Shown here: piece after piece, positions 48,931-62,070 of the stretch | Position numbering within the stretch: the first letter of the stretch is position 1 | Layout: the number at the start of each line of letters is the position of its first letter | Assembly (NCBI GenBank): GCA_947179155.2 | Contig: OX359280.1 | Coordinates: forward strand, 38,442,555 to 38,506,554 | Length of the DNA stretch: 64,000 nt | Direction of reading: 5' to 3' | Source of the DNA: Hedera helix | Taxonomy: Eukaryota; Streptophyta; Magnoliopsida; Apiales; Araliaceae | Program-made: the position numbers and the translations under genes | Notes under the pieces: generated by a model | What the model was told of the DNA's origin: nothing | Databases searched by the model: none | What the model saw: the letters and a program-made list of their open reading frames with translations, nothing else

Positions 48931-51900
48931 TGTGACAATCCCAAATTCGAGTCCAGATAGTCCAAACTTGAGTCGTCAAAATACACCACAACTATTATAA
49001 TACAGTACAAAGTACAATAATACAATACTCAATAATACACAACTAAATCTTCATTATTATTGTCACACTATTTTATAATATAGTGAAAACTACTATACCA
49101 ACTATCTCGGACCATCACTCCATTCCTCTCTTTTTTTCGCTAATCCCGACTACATTCTCATTTCTTAAACAATTGAATAAAAGGAAATAGTGAGCTCAAA
49201 TAGTCCAGTAAAGAATATCATGACAAAAATAATGATGAATAAATTATCTTTAGCCTTTAACAATTGAGTTCTTGATAAAATAATATAAACAGTAATTTTA
49301 ATTCAACAACTACAATTAAATTCTTAAACAAAGTTCAGATCAACAACTGTAACAGAACAATAACTATTAGGAAAATTATGTAAATTATGATATCTACTAG
49401 TTTCTTTTTTTTCCATAAAAATCACCATAAATTTTTATCATCTGAAATACCACTGGTCATGATCATGTCAAACAACGGTTCTTCCTTGGCCCAAGCCAAA
49501 GAGAATTTTCACCTCGTGTCCTAAAGGACACATCTCCATTATATCGCCCTTATCCTACCATATGTGCCCTAGGCCACTGATATCCACAACAACTTGATAC
49601 TTGATTATTAGTACAAATAACAGTGATATCTGTTGTGCTTAAATTTTGTAAAAATACTCGCAAACGCACGAATCTATTGTAAAATAGTTTAATGCAAAGT
49701 ATGAGGTCGATCTCACGAGAATTATTGAATAATTAATTAAATCTAAATTATATTCAATTATAATCTAGTTAACAAAAAGTAATTTTTGAAATAATTAAAA
49801 CTAAAACTAAATTAATAAAATTAATTAAATAACTAACTTTAGTAAATGGAAGAAAAGTTCTGAGATTTGGAATCCACAATATTAATTATGTATATCTTAC
49901 TATTCATTATTAATTCGGAGTAGCAATTTAAAAATCAATTCAATGCTTTCTAAAGATTTTTCATTTAAGTCCATAAAAATATTTCCTTTTGTAAATTCTT
50001 ATGTTTCAATGTCTAAATATATAAGACCAAAGCAGTGAATGTATCCACAGTTTTGAAAAACAAATAATCTTAGTTCTTAATTTAGATTTTAAATAGCAAC
50101 TCGTATTAAATTAAATTAATTGAAACTATTCAAAATATATGATATTAAGAATGAAATAATTTAATTTAAACTAATCAATAAATAAGAATTATTAAACATT
50201 AAAGTCAATTCGAAAATTAATAATGAATTTCAAAATATTACATATTAATATTGTTTCATCTTACACCTTAGAATTTATTTTAGAAGTACATATTAAAAAC
50301 TAGAACAAAGATAAAATTAAGAAGGTTTGAATGGACCGACGTAATAATCTTATGTTGTTCTTGTTTTGTAGCACTGATCTGCTCCCACGTTGCGGCTATG
50401 ATGCTGCTACATTGTACCGAACTGCTGCTTCGGATCTAATTAGCTTTCTGCTCCAACTGGTCTCCTCCTACGCTGCTGATCGGATGATATTTGGTCTAAT
50501 ATTATTTTCGTTGCAGCCCATGATATGTGTCATAAGGTTTTTCTTTTATAATGATACAGCTCTAGTGCCGTGAGGCTGCTGCTCATTTCTTTTTCTCCTG
50601 AGTTCCTGCCCCCCTTATTTGATGATGCGTTAAATCTCTTATAATCGTCGCAACTTATTTTTCTCCTCCAAATTCTTTTATGTTTTATCTTTCCCGCAGC
50701 TCTCCCCTATCTTTATCTTTTCTGATACCGTCCATTACTACAAATAAGATATAATAGTATTATAATCTTAAGCAAAAAGTAAAGAGTATAATTATTAAAA
50801 ATATGATCCATACATGGTAATTCAAGCTACAAATTAGAACTTCTCATATAGTATTCTTGTGTAATAAGAATTATTAGAACATGGCAGGAGTTCAATTCCA
50901 TAAAAATTAAAATAAATACAATTAAACTAAATTAATATAAAATTAAACTAATAAATCTATTTTAGAGAAAATAAATTTATATATAATATGCTCATCAATA
51001 TCAATGATGGACAGAAGAAAGAGAATAATAGGATAAATAATAGATAGCGAAAGTTTACAATTTTACTTTGTGCAGATTCAAATAATGTTCAAATTGTCAA
51101 TATAATGTGGACTCAAATTCAAGAATGATATTCAAGATTCATAATTCAAAAATAATTGTTAAAGTTCAATAGAAAGGTTCAACTGAAATGATATTAAATG
51201 AAACACAAATTATTAATCATTTCAAGAATTTTAGCGAACAATACTTATCGTAGTAAGTTTAAGAGTATGAAAGAAAATAATATCTTTTACCTTATTATGT
51301 GAAAAAAGACTGCTTTAAATGTAGTGGATCAACTTGAGAAATTTCTGCACTTCTTTTGGTTTACTAACACTCAAGATAACCTTACTATTCTTAGAGAAAT
51401 ACTCACAAAATACCTGCAGAAAAACTTTATGTTTTATGTGTAATTTTTTTATTCAGCTCAGCAACCTATTTATAAGAAAAATGAGTGCACTGTGTGTGAT
51501 AGGTAAGCAGCTGGTGTGCTGTATGCCAGCCTAAAAATTCAGCATTGGCAACAACAGCCTTGCTGCTTTTCTCCACCAAATTTTCTTCCAGCAAAATTTT
51601 ATTTTCATTCCTCATGTGACCCCCACAGAGGGACCACATGTTTCCTTACTATTCATATATAATAATCAAAATACTCACTAATAATATAATAATTAAGGTA
51701 ATGTTACAACAGTGATAATAATAATTCAACAATAATATAAGAAACATGTTACTAATAATTATTAATTTAATAATATAAATTACTGTGCATTTGCTACTGT
51801 GACAGTTATTTAATTCAATAATTTTAAAATATAGTGCAATATCAATTATTAGCTTAATGATATAAAATACAATGTAATAACAATTATTGAATCAATAATG

Positions 51901-52329
51901 CAAAATACTATATATCAACAATTATTGATGAATGTTATGCAATAACCATTTTATCAGATCAATAAAATAAACATTGTGCAATACCGTGTGCTATAGTAAA
52001 ACATCATGAAATACCGTATGCAACTATTCTTTTATCACCGGGTATTTTAACAGATAAAAAATGTTACAGTACCGTTGACCATTTTTATTTAAAAAGGTTA
52101 ATAATATCCGACAATATTTCGCTGTAAGGTCTACCAATAATTGGTTATTTCGGCGTCATCGTGACAGAACGAATATTTCTCGACAAAAAGAATATTCTCC
52201 GACAAGATAAAATTTGCACAAAATATTTTTAACTTTAACTTCTGCCAATTTAACCACTTACTGTTTTAGGAAAACAAATATATATATGAAGAAAATTAAA
52301 TTTGTATTTCATAATTTCGGGGCCCTACA
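48931..52329 (-). mobile_element. Older solo LTR of the large-LTR family, inside the Copia relic
   Basis: It begins TGTGACAATCCC and ends GGGGCCCTACA on the plus strand, which are the reverse of the family LTR ends, and is flanked by ATTAA at 48926-48930 and 52330-52334. Its content parallels the LTRs at 54259-57533 and 57994-61268 at clearly lower identity. It is interrupted at 49631-50997. No internal region, so it is a solo LTR left by recombination. Confidence 0.85.
49631..50997. mobile_element. TG...CA insertion with 5-bp target duplication (probable solo LTR of another family)
   Basis: The 1,367-bp segment starts TGTTGTGCTT and ends GCTCATCA, flanked by ATATC at 49626-49630 and 50998-51002. 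The interrupted LTR sequence continues correctly on both sides. No protein domain was recognised. Confidence 0.75.
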
Positions 52330-52334
52330 ATTAA

Positions 52335-53017
52335 CGTCGCCAAATTCTCCATCTTATTTCAAACTCTCAAAGTAACAGGGTTCCATGATTTACAAAACAG
52401 GAATAGAAATATTTAAACTATTCTTAAAGCTTGCCCTTGCCTTTGTCCTTAGAGTGCTCAGGCCTAACTGCAATTAGTTCATGATATATATAGCAAGAGT
52501 GAGCAACTAATATGCTCAGCAAATTTAAAATAATACAGACATATCATGAATAACTGCGAATAAAGTGAAAGCTCAACAATTTATAGAAGTTAATGAAATG
52601 ATAATCAAAATCCAAACGAAGGAATGAAAGATGATTATTTACTGCTGAGTGGTCCAACCGACCCTGAACGTTTTCAAGGAAACAACCTTCCGATTATCCT
52701 TTTATAAATCAGACTGTATTCGAGGGGATCAGCCTCTTGTACAACATGTATATGCATAACATTAAACCCTGACCATGTCGAACTATAACACTTATAATTC
52801 CCCATTTAGGGTTTGTTCTCTCAGTACAAGACTTCCACACCAATCAACTGGTTTGTAATAGCTTTTAAAAACATTTACTTTATATGTCTACCCGAAACAA
52901 ATGGCGTAGACCAATTCTTGAACAGTTCATGAAATAAAGAACTTTAAATAATTTATATGTTCAATGATAGAACATAGATTTCAAATACATCAACGTGCGA
53001 ATGTCAATACTTGCATT
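52335..53017 (-). pseudogene. Continuation of the Copia relic and unassigned flank
   Basis: On the minus strand, a frame ending DGEFGDVN joins the relic at 48930 once the solo LTR is removed. A short RPEHSKDKGKGK stretch near 52430-52470 resembles the basic C-terminus of Copia Gag. Beyond about 52500 no domain is recognised. The segment is also the left flank of the next nested insertion. Confidence 0.45.
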
Positions 53018-54258
53018 TGTGACGCCCCCAAATCTGGGCCCACACAGCCCAAACTTGAGTCGTCAAAAGACTACAACAAAATTATTACAACAAAGCACAA
53101 CGTACAACAATACAGTGTATAATAATACACAACTAAGTCTTCACTATTATTGCCACACTATTTTACAAAACGTGAAGACTATGATAACTATTCCTCGGAC
53201 CCTCACTCCATTCCCCGGCTAGACCCTGTTATGTTTTCATTTCCTGTTGAAAAACAATGGAACAAAAGAAAGGGTGAGCTCAAATAGCCCAGTAAGAAAT
53301 ATCATGACTAAGATAATGACGAATAAATTATCATTAGCCTTTAACAGTTGAGTTCTTGATAGAATACAATAGAATACAAGGTTTATATCAAAAACTGCAG
53401 TTAAATTCTTAAACAATGTTCAGATCAATAATAGCAGCGGAATGAGCAATCTATTAGAAGAATAATGCAGACTATAATGTCCACTTGCTTCTCTTTTTCG
53501 TAAAAACATCATCAACTTTTATCATCTGAAATACCATTAGTCATGATAATATAAATTCACAGTTCCTGATCATAATCATGCACATCAACATTTCATCTTT
53601 GCACTACGGGCCAAAGATATTCAATATAGCACAAACGGTCATGATTATACCAGATTCAGCCTTTGGTCATAATCATACCAAACAACAGTTCATCTTTGCA
53701 CTACGGGCCAAAGACATTCAATATAACACCAACGGTCATGATTATACCAGATTCAGCCTTTGGTCATAATCATACCAAACAACAGTTCATCTTTGCACTA
53801 CGGGCCAAAGAGAACATTCACCACGTGCCATAAAAGACACCGAACAGATGTATCGCCTTTAACCTATTATATCGCCTTTAACCTATTATATCGCCTTTAA
53901 CCTATCATCTGTTCAACAAATATATCACATATGTGCCCCCGGCCACAGATATTCACAACAGCTTGATTTTTGGATAATTAGAATGATATAAATGATGAAC
54001 AGAAGAAATAGGATAACAATAAGTATCGGAAGTTTACTTTGTACAGATTCAAATAATGTCCAAATTGTCAATATGATGTGGAGTGAAATTTAAAAATGAT
54101 ATTCAAGATCCACAGTTCGGAATAACGGTTACAATTCAATAGAAAGGTTCACGTAAATAGAAAGGTTCAGTTGAAATAATGAAGTTCAACTATTATGGAA
54201 CATATAATATTTTCAGGAATTATAGAAGCAATAGTTCCATAATAAATTTCGATTTAGG

Positions 54259-57200
54259 TGTAAGACCCCGAATTTTATGAAATACAAAATTTAATTTTTT
54301 TTCATATATATTTTTTGAAACAGTAAGTGGTTAAATCGATAAAGTTAAAAGTTAAGGATGTTATGTGCAAATTTTATTTTGTCGGACAATATTCGCTTTG
54401 TCGGGGAATATTCGTTTGGTCGGGGAATATTCGTGTCGTACGACGGCGCCGAAATAACAAATTATTGGTGGACCCCACAACGGAATATTTGTCGGATATA
54501 GAAAACGACAGAAATAACCTTTTTAAATAAAAATAGTCAACGGAACTGTTAAAATACCGGTGATAAAAGAATAGTAGCATACGGTAGTTTATGGTATTTT
54601 CTGTAGCACACGGTACTCTACAGTAACACACGGTATTGCATAGTGTCTCATATTATTGGTCTGATAATTGACACCGTAACTGTTACGCATCATTTCATCG
54701 ATAATTGTCACTGCATAATATTTTATATTATCAATTCAATAATTGTTGTTACACAGTATTTTGCATTATTGATTTAATAATTGTCATTACACTGTATTTT
54801 ATATCATTGAGTCAATAATTGTTGTTGCACTGTTTTTAAAATTATTGAACCTAATAATTGTCACAGTAAAATATGCACAGTAATTCACATTATTGAATCA
54901 ATAATTGTCATTACACAGTAACGTATGCTTTATTTTACATTATTGTTATCTCTATTATGATGTTATTTAAACAGTTGTATTTCATTAATTTATTGACTTG
55001 ATATCTAAGAGCTAACTATACTGTATTTATAACAATTATTCATAATAATTGAATTGATAGAGTTATTTGTTTATAATATAAAGTTAGGTGATTATTAGGT
55101 GATATGAAATGAATGGTGTAGATTAAAGTGTGAATTATTGTTGAATAATTGAATTGATTTGTTTATAATATAAAGTTAGGTGATTATTAGGTGATATGAA
55201 ATGAATGGTGTAGATTAAAGTGTGAATTATTGTTGAATAATTAAATTGATTTGTTTATAATATAAAGTTAGGTGATTATTAGGTGATATTAAATGAATGG
55301 TGTAGATTAAAGATAATATAATATTTGAAATGGATGGTGTAGATTAAAAGATGATCTTTAAATGAATGGTTTAGATTAAATGAATGATAAGATTTTTGGC
55401 TATAAATAGAAGCCTTAACTTAAGGATTTTTCATAAACTTCCTTACTTGTTCTTTCTTTCTCTCTCTAAATACTTTTTGTGTAAGTTCTCTCTAAGTGTT
55501 CTTAAGTCATTCCTAGTTTTGAAATCTTTCGCATTCTTCTTTGAATTCCCGAGTAGAATTTTCTTATGTACAGCAACTCTTTCGAAAAATAGTAGTAAAT
55601 TCATTATTTGTCAGAATTTAATGAATTAAAAGCCTGTCTCTTCAGTTTTTCGTCCTCTACAACTTTGAAGAAGGAAGAAAAGTCATCTGAAATCATCTTC
55701 ATGCCTTAAAATACTAAAAACCGTAACCTATTCTGATTTTCGTCACTATTTTCAGTCTTAGTTTTGAAAATTCATAACTCATTCATATTAACTCCGAATT
55801 GAGTGATTCTTGAGTCTATGTCGTCTATCTTTCCGAGAGTAACATTATTTTAAAAACATAAAGAGATTTTAAAAAACTCTAGAAGACTCAAAAGTCAGAT
55901 TCCTTACTGCTACAAACAAGGAAGGATTTGTTCGGCTATAAACTTGTTTCACAATATCAAGGTAAGGAATGTCATCTTCTTTCATCTTCTATTATTAAAA
56001 CTTACTACGGTAAGGGATACCATCTTTTTCATCTTCCATTATTCAAACATACTATGGTAAGGGATTATCATTATTTGATTCTCGATAATAATATTGTTTC
56101 TTCCTTACTCATAAGACGTGCCTTTTATTTCCATGTATTAAATTGTGGGAATAACCTTACGGAGCGGATTGCCGCCTGTTGCTGAATAACCTTTCGTATT
56201 CATTCATTATTAATCTCTGAGAATAACCTTACGGAGCGGATTGCCGCCTGTTTGGTGAATAACTCTTTGTACTCAAATTCTATTAAATTGTGGGAATAAC
56301 CTTACGGAGCGGATTGCCGCCTGTTGGTGAATAACCCTTTGTATTAATTTCCTTCACCTTTTGTTAATCAAACCTGCTACGGTAAGGAATATTATTTTCT
56401 TTCATACTCCTAAATCGAAATTTATTATGGAACTATTGCTTCTATAATTCCTGAAAATATTATATGTTCCATAATAGTTGAACTTCATTATTTCAACTGA
56501 ACCTTCCTATTTACGTGAACCTTTCTATTGAATTGTAACCGTTATTCTGAACTGTGGATCTTGAATATCATTTTTAAATTTCACTCCACATCATGTTGAC
56601 AATTTGGACATTATTTGAATCTGTACAAAGTAAACTTCCGATACTTATTGATATCCTATTTCTTCTGTTCATCATTTATATCATTCTAATCATCCAAAAA
56701 TCAAGCTGTTGTGAATATCTGTGGCCGGGGGCACAGATGTGATATATTTGTTGAACAGATGATAGGTTAAAGGCGATATAATAGGTTAAAGGCGATACAT
56801 CTGTTCGGTGTCTTTTATAGCACGTGGTGAATGTTCTCTTTGGCCCGTAGTGCAAAGATGAACTATTGTTTGGTATGATTATGACCAAAGGCTGAATCTG
56901 GTATAATCATGACCGTTGGTGCTATATTGAATATCTTTGGCCCGTAGTACAAAGATGAACTGTTGATGTGCATGATTATGATCAGGAACTGTGAATTTGT
57001 ATTATCTTGACTAATGATATTTCAGATGATAAAAGTTGATGATGTTTTTCCTAAAAAGAGAACCGAGTGGACATTATAGTCTGCATTATTCTTCTAATAG
57101 ATTACTCATTCCGCTGCTATTATTGATCTGAACGTTGTTTAAGAATTTAACTGCAGTTTTTGATATAAACCTTGTAGTCTATTGTATTCTATCAAGAACT

Positions 57201-57533
57201 CAACTGTTGAAGACTAATGATAATTTATTCGTCATTATCTTAGTCATGATATTCTTTACTGGGCTATTTGAGCTCACCCTTTCTTTTGTTCCATTGTTTT
57301 TCAACAGGAGATGAAAACATAACAGGGTCTAGCCGGGGAATGGAGTGAGGGTCCGAGGAATAGTTATCATAGTCTTCACGTTTTGTAAAATAGTGTGGCA
57401 ATAATAGTGAAGACTTAGTTGTGTATTATTATACACTGTATTGTAGTACGTTGTGCTTTGTTGTAATAATTTTGTTGTAGTCTTTTGACGACTCAAGTTT
57501 GGGCTGTGTGGGCCCAGATTTGGGGGCGTCACA
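54259..57533 (+). repeat. 5' LTR of the inner element
   Basis: Begins TGTAAGACCCCG and ends GGGGGCGTCACA. Contains an ATAATTGT...ACAGTA repeat series (54640-54930), a tandem repeat of about 94 bp (about 55066-55330, three units), a TATA box, three CCTTACGGAGCGGATTGCCG units (about 56150-56330), and several CCTTACGGTA-type units. ORFs here recur in every LTR copy and are not genes. Confidence 0.93.
55401..55408 (+). promoter_or_regulatory. LTR promoter TATA box
   Basis: TATAAATA in a GGC-TATAAATAGA context, followed by a CT-rich stretch, marks the likely LTR transcription start near 55430. The same box is at 59136-59143 in the 3' LTR. Confidence 0.65.
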
Positions 57534-57535
57534 GT

Positions 57536-57547
57536 TGGTATCAGAGC
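57536..57547 (+). other. Primer binding site (initiator tRNA-Met)
   Basis: TGGTATCAGAGC starts two bases after the 5' LTR and matches the 3' end of plant initiator tRNA-Met. Confidence 0.9.
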
Positions 57548-57704
57548 CATATAACGAAGAGCCCCGAGCCTCTCGCTGGTGACTTCCTAGGGAAAGGGGA
57601 TGCACCGAAGCCAGACTCTCCGTAGGGGACGCCTATAGTACAGGTGGCAAACTGATAGGTACCATTGTGAGGTGCTGTCCCTATGGTGGGATGAGAGTCA
57701 CAGT

Positions 57705-57716
57705 TGGCATCAGAGC
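57705..57716 (+). repeat. Second primer-binding-site-like copy
   Basis: TGGCATCAGAGC preceded by GTCACAGT repeats the LTR end plus primer site about 170 bases downstream of the first, with one mismatch. Confidence 0.6.
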
Positions 57717-57979
57717 TTAGGGATATGGTCTTTAATGGAGATCTGGGGTTAGAACTACGAGGGGAGAGACGAATAGAACCAATCACTAGTGTGTCCAACC
57801 TAAATTAGATTTTTTTTTTTTTTTTATCTAATGAATCGATTTGAATGTAGGAACAGGAAGTGATGAGTCAGTTTGTTTGAACTAACAATTATTTTGTGAC
57901 CACAGTTTAGTATGACATCTGAAAATCAGGAGGATAACTATGAAATGCCCGGTACGTCAATTTCGGGGACGAAATTTCA

Positions 57980-57992
57980 TAAGGAGGGGAGG
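57980..57992 (+). other. Polypurine tract
   Basis: AAGGAGGGGAGG directly precedes the TGTAAGACC start of the 3' LTR. Confidence 0.9.
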
Positions 57993-57993
57993 T

Positions 57994-60900
57994 TGTAAGA
58001 CCCCGAATTTTATGAAATACAAAATTTAATTTTTTTTCATATATATTTTTTGAAACAGTAAGTGGTTAAATCGATAAAGTTAAAAGTTAAGGATGTTATG
58101 TGCAAATTTTATTTTGTCGGACAATATTCGCTTTGTCGGGGAATATTCGTTTGGTCGGGGAATATTCGTGTCGTACGACGGCGCCGAAATAACAAATTAT
58201 TGGTGGACCCCACAACGGAATATTTGTCGGATATAGAAAACGACAGAAATAACCTTTTTAAATAAAAATAGTCAACGGAACTGTTAAAATACCGGTGATA
58301 AAAGAATAGTAGCATACGGTAGTTTATGGTATTTTCTGTAGCACACGGTACTCTACAGTAACACACGGTATTGCATAGTGTCTCATATTATTGGTCTGAT
58401 AATTGACACCGTAACTGTTACGCATCATTTCATCGATAATTGTCACTGCATAATATTTTATATTATCAATTCAATAATTGTTGTTACACAGTATTTTGCA
58501 TTATTGATTTAATAATTGTCATTACACTGTATTTTATATCATTGAGTCAATAATTGTTGTTGCACTGTTTTTAAAATTATTGAACCTAATAATTGTCACA
58601 GTAAAATATGCACAGTAATTCACATTATTGAATCAATAATTGTCATTACACAGTAACGTATGCTTTATTTTACATTATTGTTATCTCTATTATGATGTTA
58701 TTTAAACAGTTGTATTTCATTAATTTATTGACTTGATATCTAAGAGCTAACTATACTGTATTTATAACAATTATTCATAATAATTGAATTGATAGAGTTA
58801 TTTGTTTATAATATAAAGTTAGGTGATTATTAGGTGATATGAAATGAATGGTGTAGATTAAAGTGTGAATTATTGTTGAATAATTGAATTGATTTGTTTA
58901 TAATATAAAGTTAGGTGATTATTAGGTGATATGAAATGAATGGTGTAGATTAAAGTGTGAATTATTGTTGAATAATTAAATTGATTTGTTTATAATATAA
59001 AGTTAGGTGATTATTAGGTGATATTAAATGAATGGTGTAGATTAAAGATAATATAATATTTGAAATGGATGGTGTAGATTAAAAGATGATCTTTAAATGA
59101 ATGGTTTAGATTAAATGAATGATAAGATTTTTGGCTATAAATAGAAGCCTTAACTTAAGGATTTTTCATAAACTTCCTTACTTGTTCTTTCTTTCTCTCT
59201 CTAAATACTTTTTGTGTAAGTTCTCTCTAAGTGTTCTTAAGTCATTCCTAGTTTTGAAATCTTTCGCATTCTTCTTTGAATTCCCGAGTAGAATTTTCTT
59301 ATGTACAGCAACTCTTTCGAAAAATAGTAGTAAATTCATTATTTGTCAGAATTTAATGAATTAAAAGCCTGTCTCTTCAGTTTTTCGTCCTCTACAACTT
59401 TGAAGAAGGAAGAAAAGTCATCTGAAATCATCTTCATGCCTTAAAATACTAAAAACCGTAACCTATTCTGATTTTCGTCACTATTTTCAGTCTTAGTTTT
59501 GAAAATTCATAACTCATTCATATTAACTCCGAATTGAGTGATTCTTGAGTCTATGTCGTCTATCTTTCCGAGAGTAACATTATTTTAAAAACATAAAGAG
59601 ATTTTAAAAAACTCTAGAAGACTCAAAAGTCAGATTCCTTACTGCTACAAACAAGGAAGGATTTGTTCGGCTATAAACTTGTTTCACAATATCAAGGTAA
59701 GGAATGTCATCTTCTTTCATCTTCTATTATTAAAACTTACTACGGTAAGGGATACCATCTTTTTCATCTTCCATTATTCAAACATACTATGGTAAGGGAT
59801 TATCATTATTTGATTCTCGATAATAATATTGTTTCTTCCTTACTCATAAGACGTGCCTTTTATTTCCATGTATTAAATTGTGGGAATAACCTTACGGAGC
59901 GGATTGCCGCCTGTTGCTGAATAACCTTTCGTATTCATTCATTATTAATCTCTGAGAATAACCTTACGGAGCGGATTGCCGCCTGTTTGGTGAATAACTC
60001 TTTGTACTCAAATTCTATTAAATTGTGGGAATAACCTTACGGAGCGGATTGCCGCCTGTTGGTGAATAACCCTTTGTATTAATTTCCTTCACCTTTTGTT
60101 AATCAAACCTGCTACGGTAAGGGATATTATTTTCTTTCATACTCCTAAATCGAAATTTATTATGGAACTATTGCTTCTATAATTCCTGAAAATATTATAT
60201 GTTCCATAATAGTTGAACTTCATTATTTCAACTGAACCTTCCTATTTACGTGAACCTTTCTATTGAATTGTAACCGTTATTCTGAACTGTGGATCTTGAA
60301 TATCATTTTTAAATTTCACTCCACATCATGTTGACAATTTGGACATTATTTGAATCTGTACAAAGTAAACTTCCGATACTTATTGATATCCTATTTCTTC
60401 TGTTCATCATTTATATCATTCTAATCATCCAAAAATCAAGCTGTTGTGAATATCTGTGGCCGGGGGCACAGATGTGATATATTTGTTGAACAGATGATAG
60501 GTTAAAGGCGATATAATAGGTTAAAGGCGATACATCTGTTCGGTGTCTTTTATGGCACGTGGTGAATGTTCTCTTTGGCCCGTAGTGCAAAGATGAACTG
60601 TTGTTTGGTATGATTATGACCAAAGGCTGAATCTGGTATAATCATGACCGTTGGTGCTATATTGAATATCTTTGGCCCGTAGTACAAAGATGAACTGTTG
60701 ATGTGCATGATTATGATCAGGAACTGTGAATTTGTATTATCTTGACTAATGATATTTCAGATGATAAAAGTTGATGATGTTTTTCCTAAAAAGAGAACCG
60801 AGTGGACATTATAGTCTGCATTATTCTTCTAATAGATTACTCATTCCGCTGCTATTATTGATCTGAACGTTGTTTAAGAATTTAACTGCAGTTTTTGATA

Positions 60901-61268
60901 TAAACCTTGTAGTCTATTGTATTCTATCAAGAACTCAACTGTTAAAGACTAATGATAATTTATTCGTCATTATCTTAGTCATGATATTCTTTACTGGGCT
61001 ATTTGAGCTCACCCTTTCTTTTGTTCCATTGTTTTTCAACAGGAGATGAAAACATAACAGGGTCTAGCCGGGGAATGGAGTGAGGGTCCGAGGAATAGTT
61101 ATCATAGTCTTCACGTTTTGTAAAATAGTGTGGCAATAATAGTGAAGACTTAGTTGTGTATTATTATACACTGTATTGTAGTACGTTGTGATTTGTTGTA
61201 ATAATTTTGTTGTAGTCTTTTGACGACTCAAGTTTGGGCTGTGTGGGCCCAGATTTGGGGGCGTCACA
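57994..61268 (+). repeat. 3' LTR of the inner element
   Basis: Same length and order as the 5' LTR. Seen differences include A/G near 56390/60125, 56820/60555 and 56860/60595, G/A near 57209/60944 and C/A near 57453/61188. Confidence 0.93.
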
Positions 61269-61599
61269 GTAATATCCCTTACCGTAGCAGGTTTGATTAA
61301 CAAAAGGTGAAGGAAATTAATACAAAGGGTTATTCACCAACAGGCGGCAATCCGCTCCGTAAGGTTATTCCCACAATTTAATAGAATTTGAGTACAAAGA
61401 GTTATTCACCAAACAGGCGGCAATCCGCTCCGTAAGGTTATTCTCAGAGATTAATAATGAATGAATACGAAAGGTTATTCACCAACAGGCGGCAATCCGC
61501 TCCGTAAGGTTATTCCCACAATTTAATACATGGAAATAAAAGGCACGTCTTATGAGTAAGGAAGAAACAATATTATTATCGAGAATCAAATAATGATAA

Positions 61600-62070
61600 T
61601 CCCTTACCATAGTACGTTTGAATAATGGAAGATGAAAAAGATGGTATCCCTTACCGTAGCAAGTTTTAATAATAGAAGATGAAAGAAGATGACATTCCTT
61701 ACTGTAGTAAGTTTGAATAATAGAATATGAAAGAAAATTATATTCCTTACGAGTAGTAAATTTAAGAGTATGAAAGAAAATGACATCCCTTACTGTAGCA
61801 AGTTTGAATAATAGAATATGAAAGAATATGATATTCCTTACCGTAGTAAGTTATAATAATAGAAGATGAAAGAAGATGACATTCCTTACCGTAATAAATT
61901 TAAGAGTGTGAAAAGAATGATATTCCTTACCGTAGTAAATTTAAGAGTGTGAAAAGAATGATATTCCTTACCGTAGTAAGTTTGAACAATAGAATATGAA
62001 AGAAGATGATATTCCTTACCGTAGTAAGTTTGAACAATAGAATATGAAAGAAGATGATATTCCTTACCTT
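61600..62070 (-). repeat. Minisatellite of 40-48 bp units in the outer solo LTR
   Basis: CCTTAC(C/T)GTAGTAAG-type blocks recur about eleven times, spaced 40-49 bases, each followed by an AATAGAA(T/G)ATGAAAGAA(G/A)ATGA-like run. The inner LTRs have only a few units at the equivalent place. Confidence 0.85.

Larger units (their letters stand above)
54259..61268 (+). mobile_element. Two-LTR non-autonomous Ty3/Gypsy-type element with a 460-bp interior
   Basis: The LTRs (54259-57533 and 57994-61268) are both 3,275 bp with a constant offset of 3,735; I found only about five substitutions between them. Between them lie a primer binding site complementary to initiator tRNA-Met and a purine-rich tract, but no gag or enzymatic domain. 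The last 28 codons before the 3' LTR (ending GTKFHKEGRL) resemble the extreme C-terminus of chromovirus (Tekay/Del-type) polyproteins. It is inserted in the opposite orientation to its host LTR. Confidence 0.92.

Noticed and set aside
48608..48991. Single 127-codon gene call across the Copia relic
   Set aside because: The first ~20 codons lie in the inserted solo LTR (beyond 48930); only the rest is Copia-derived, so the apparent start is a fusion artefact.
50331..50573. 80-residue frame near 50.4 kb
   Set aside because: It lies inside the TG...CA insertion, has no recognised domain and is probably LTR sequence.
54327..54530. 67- and 85-residue overlapping frames recurring in every young LTR copy
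   Set aside because: They overlap on opposite strands, have no domain, and are copies of one repeat.
55384..55629. 81-residue frame just after the LTR TATA box, repeated at 59119 and 62399
   Set aside because: Its conservation is explained by the recent duplication of whole LTRs. The position after the promoter is tempting, but composition is low-complexity and the older LTR at 48931-52329 does not keep it.
61320..62070. CRISPR-like regularly spaced repeats
   Set aside because: The spacers are themselves repeated, the array is inside a plant LTR, and no cas gene exists. It is a minisatellite.
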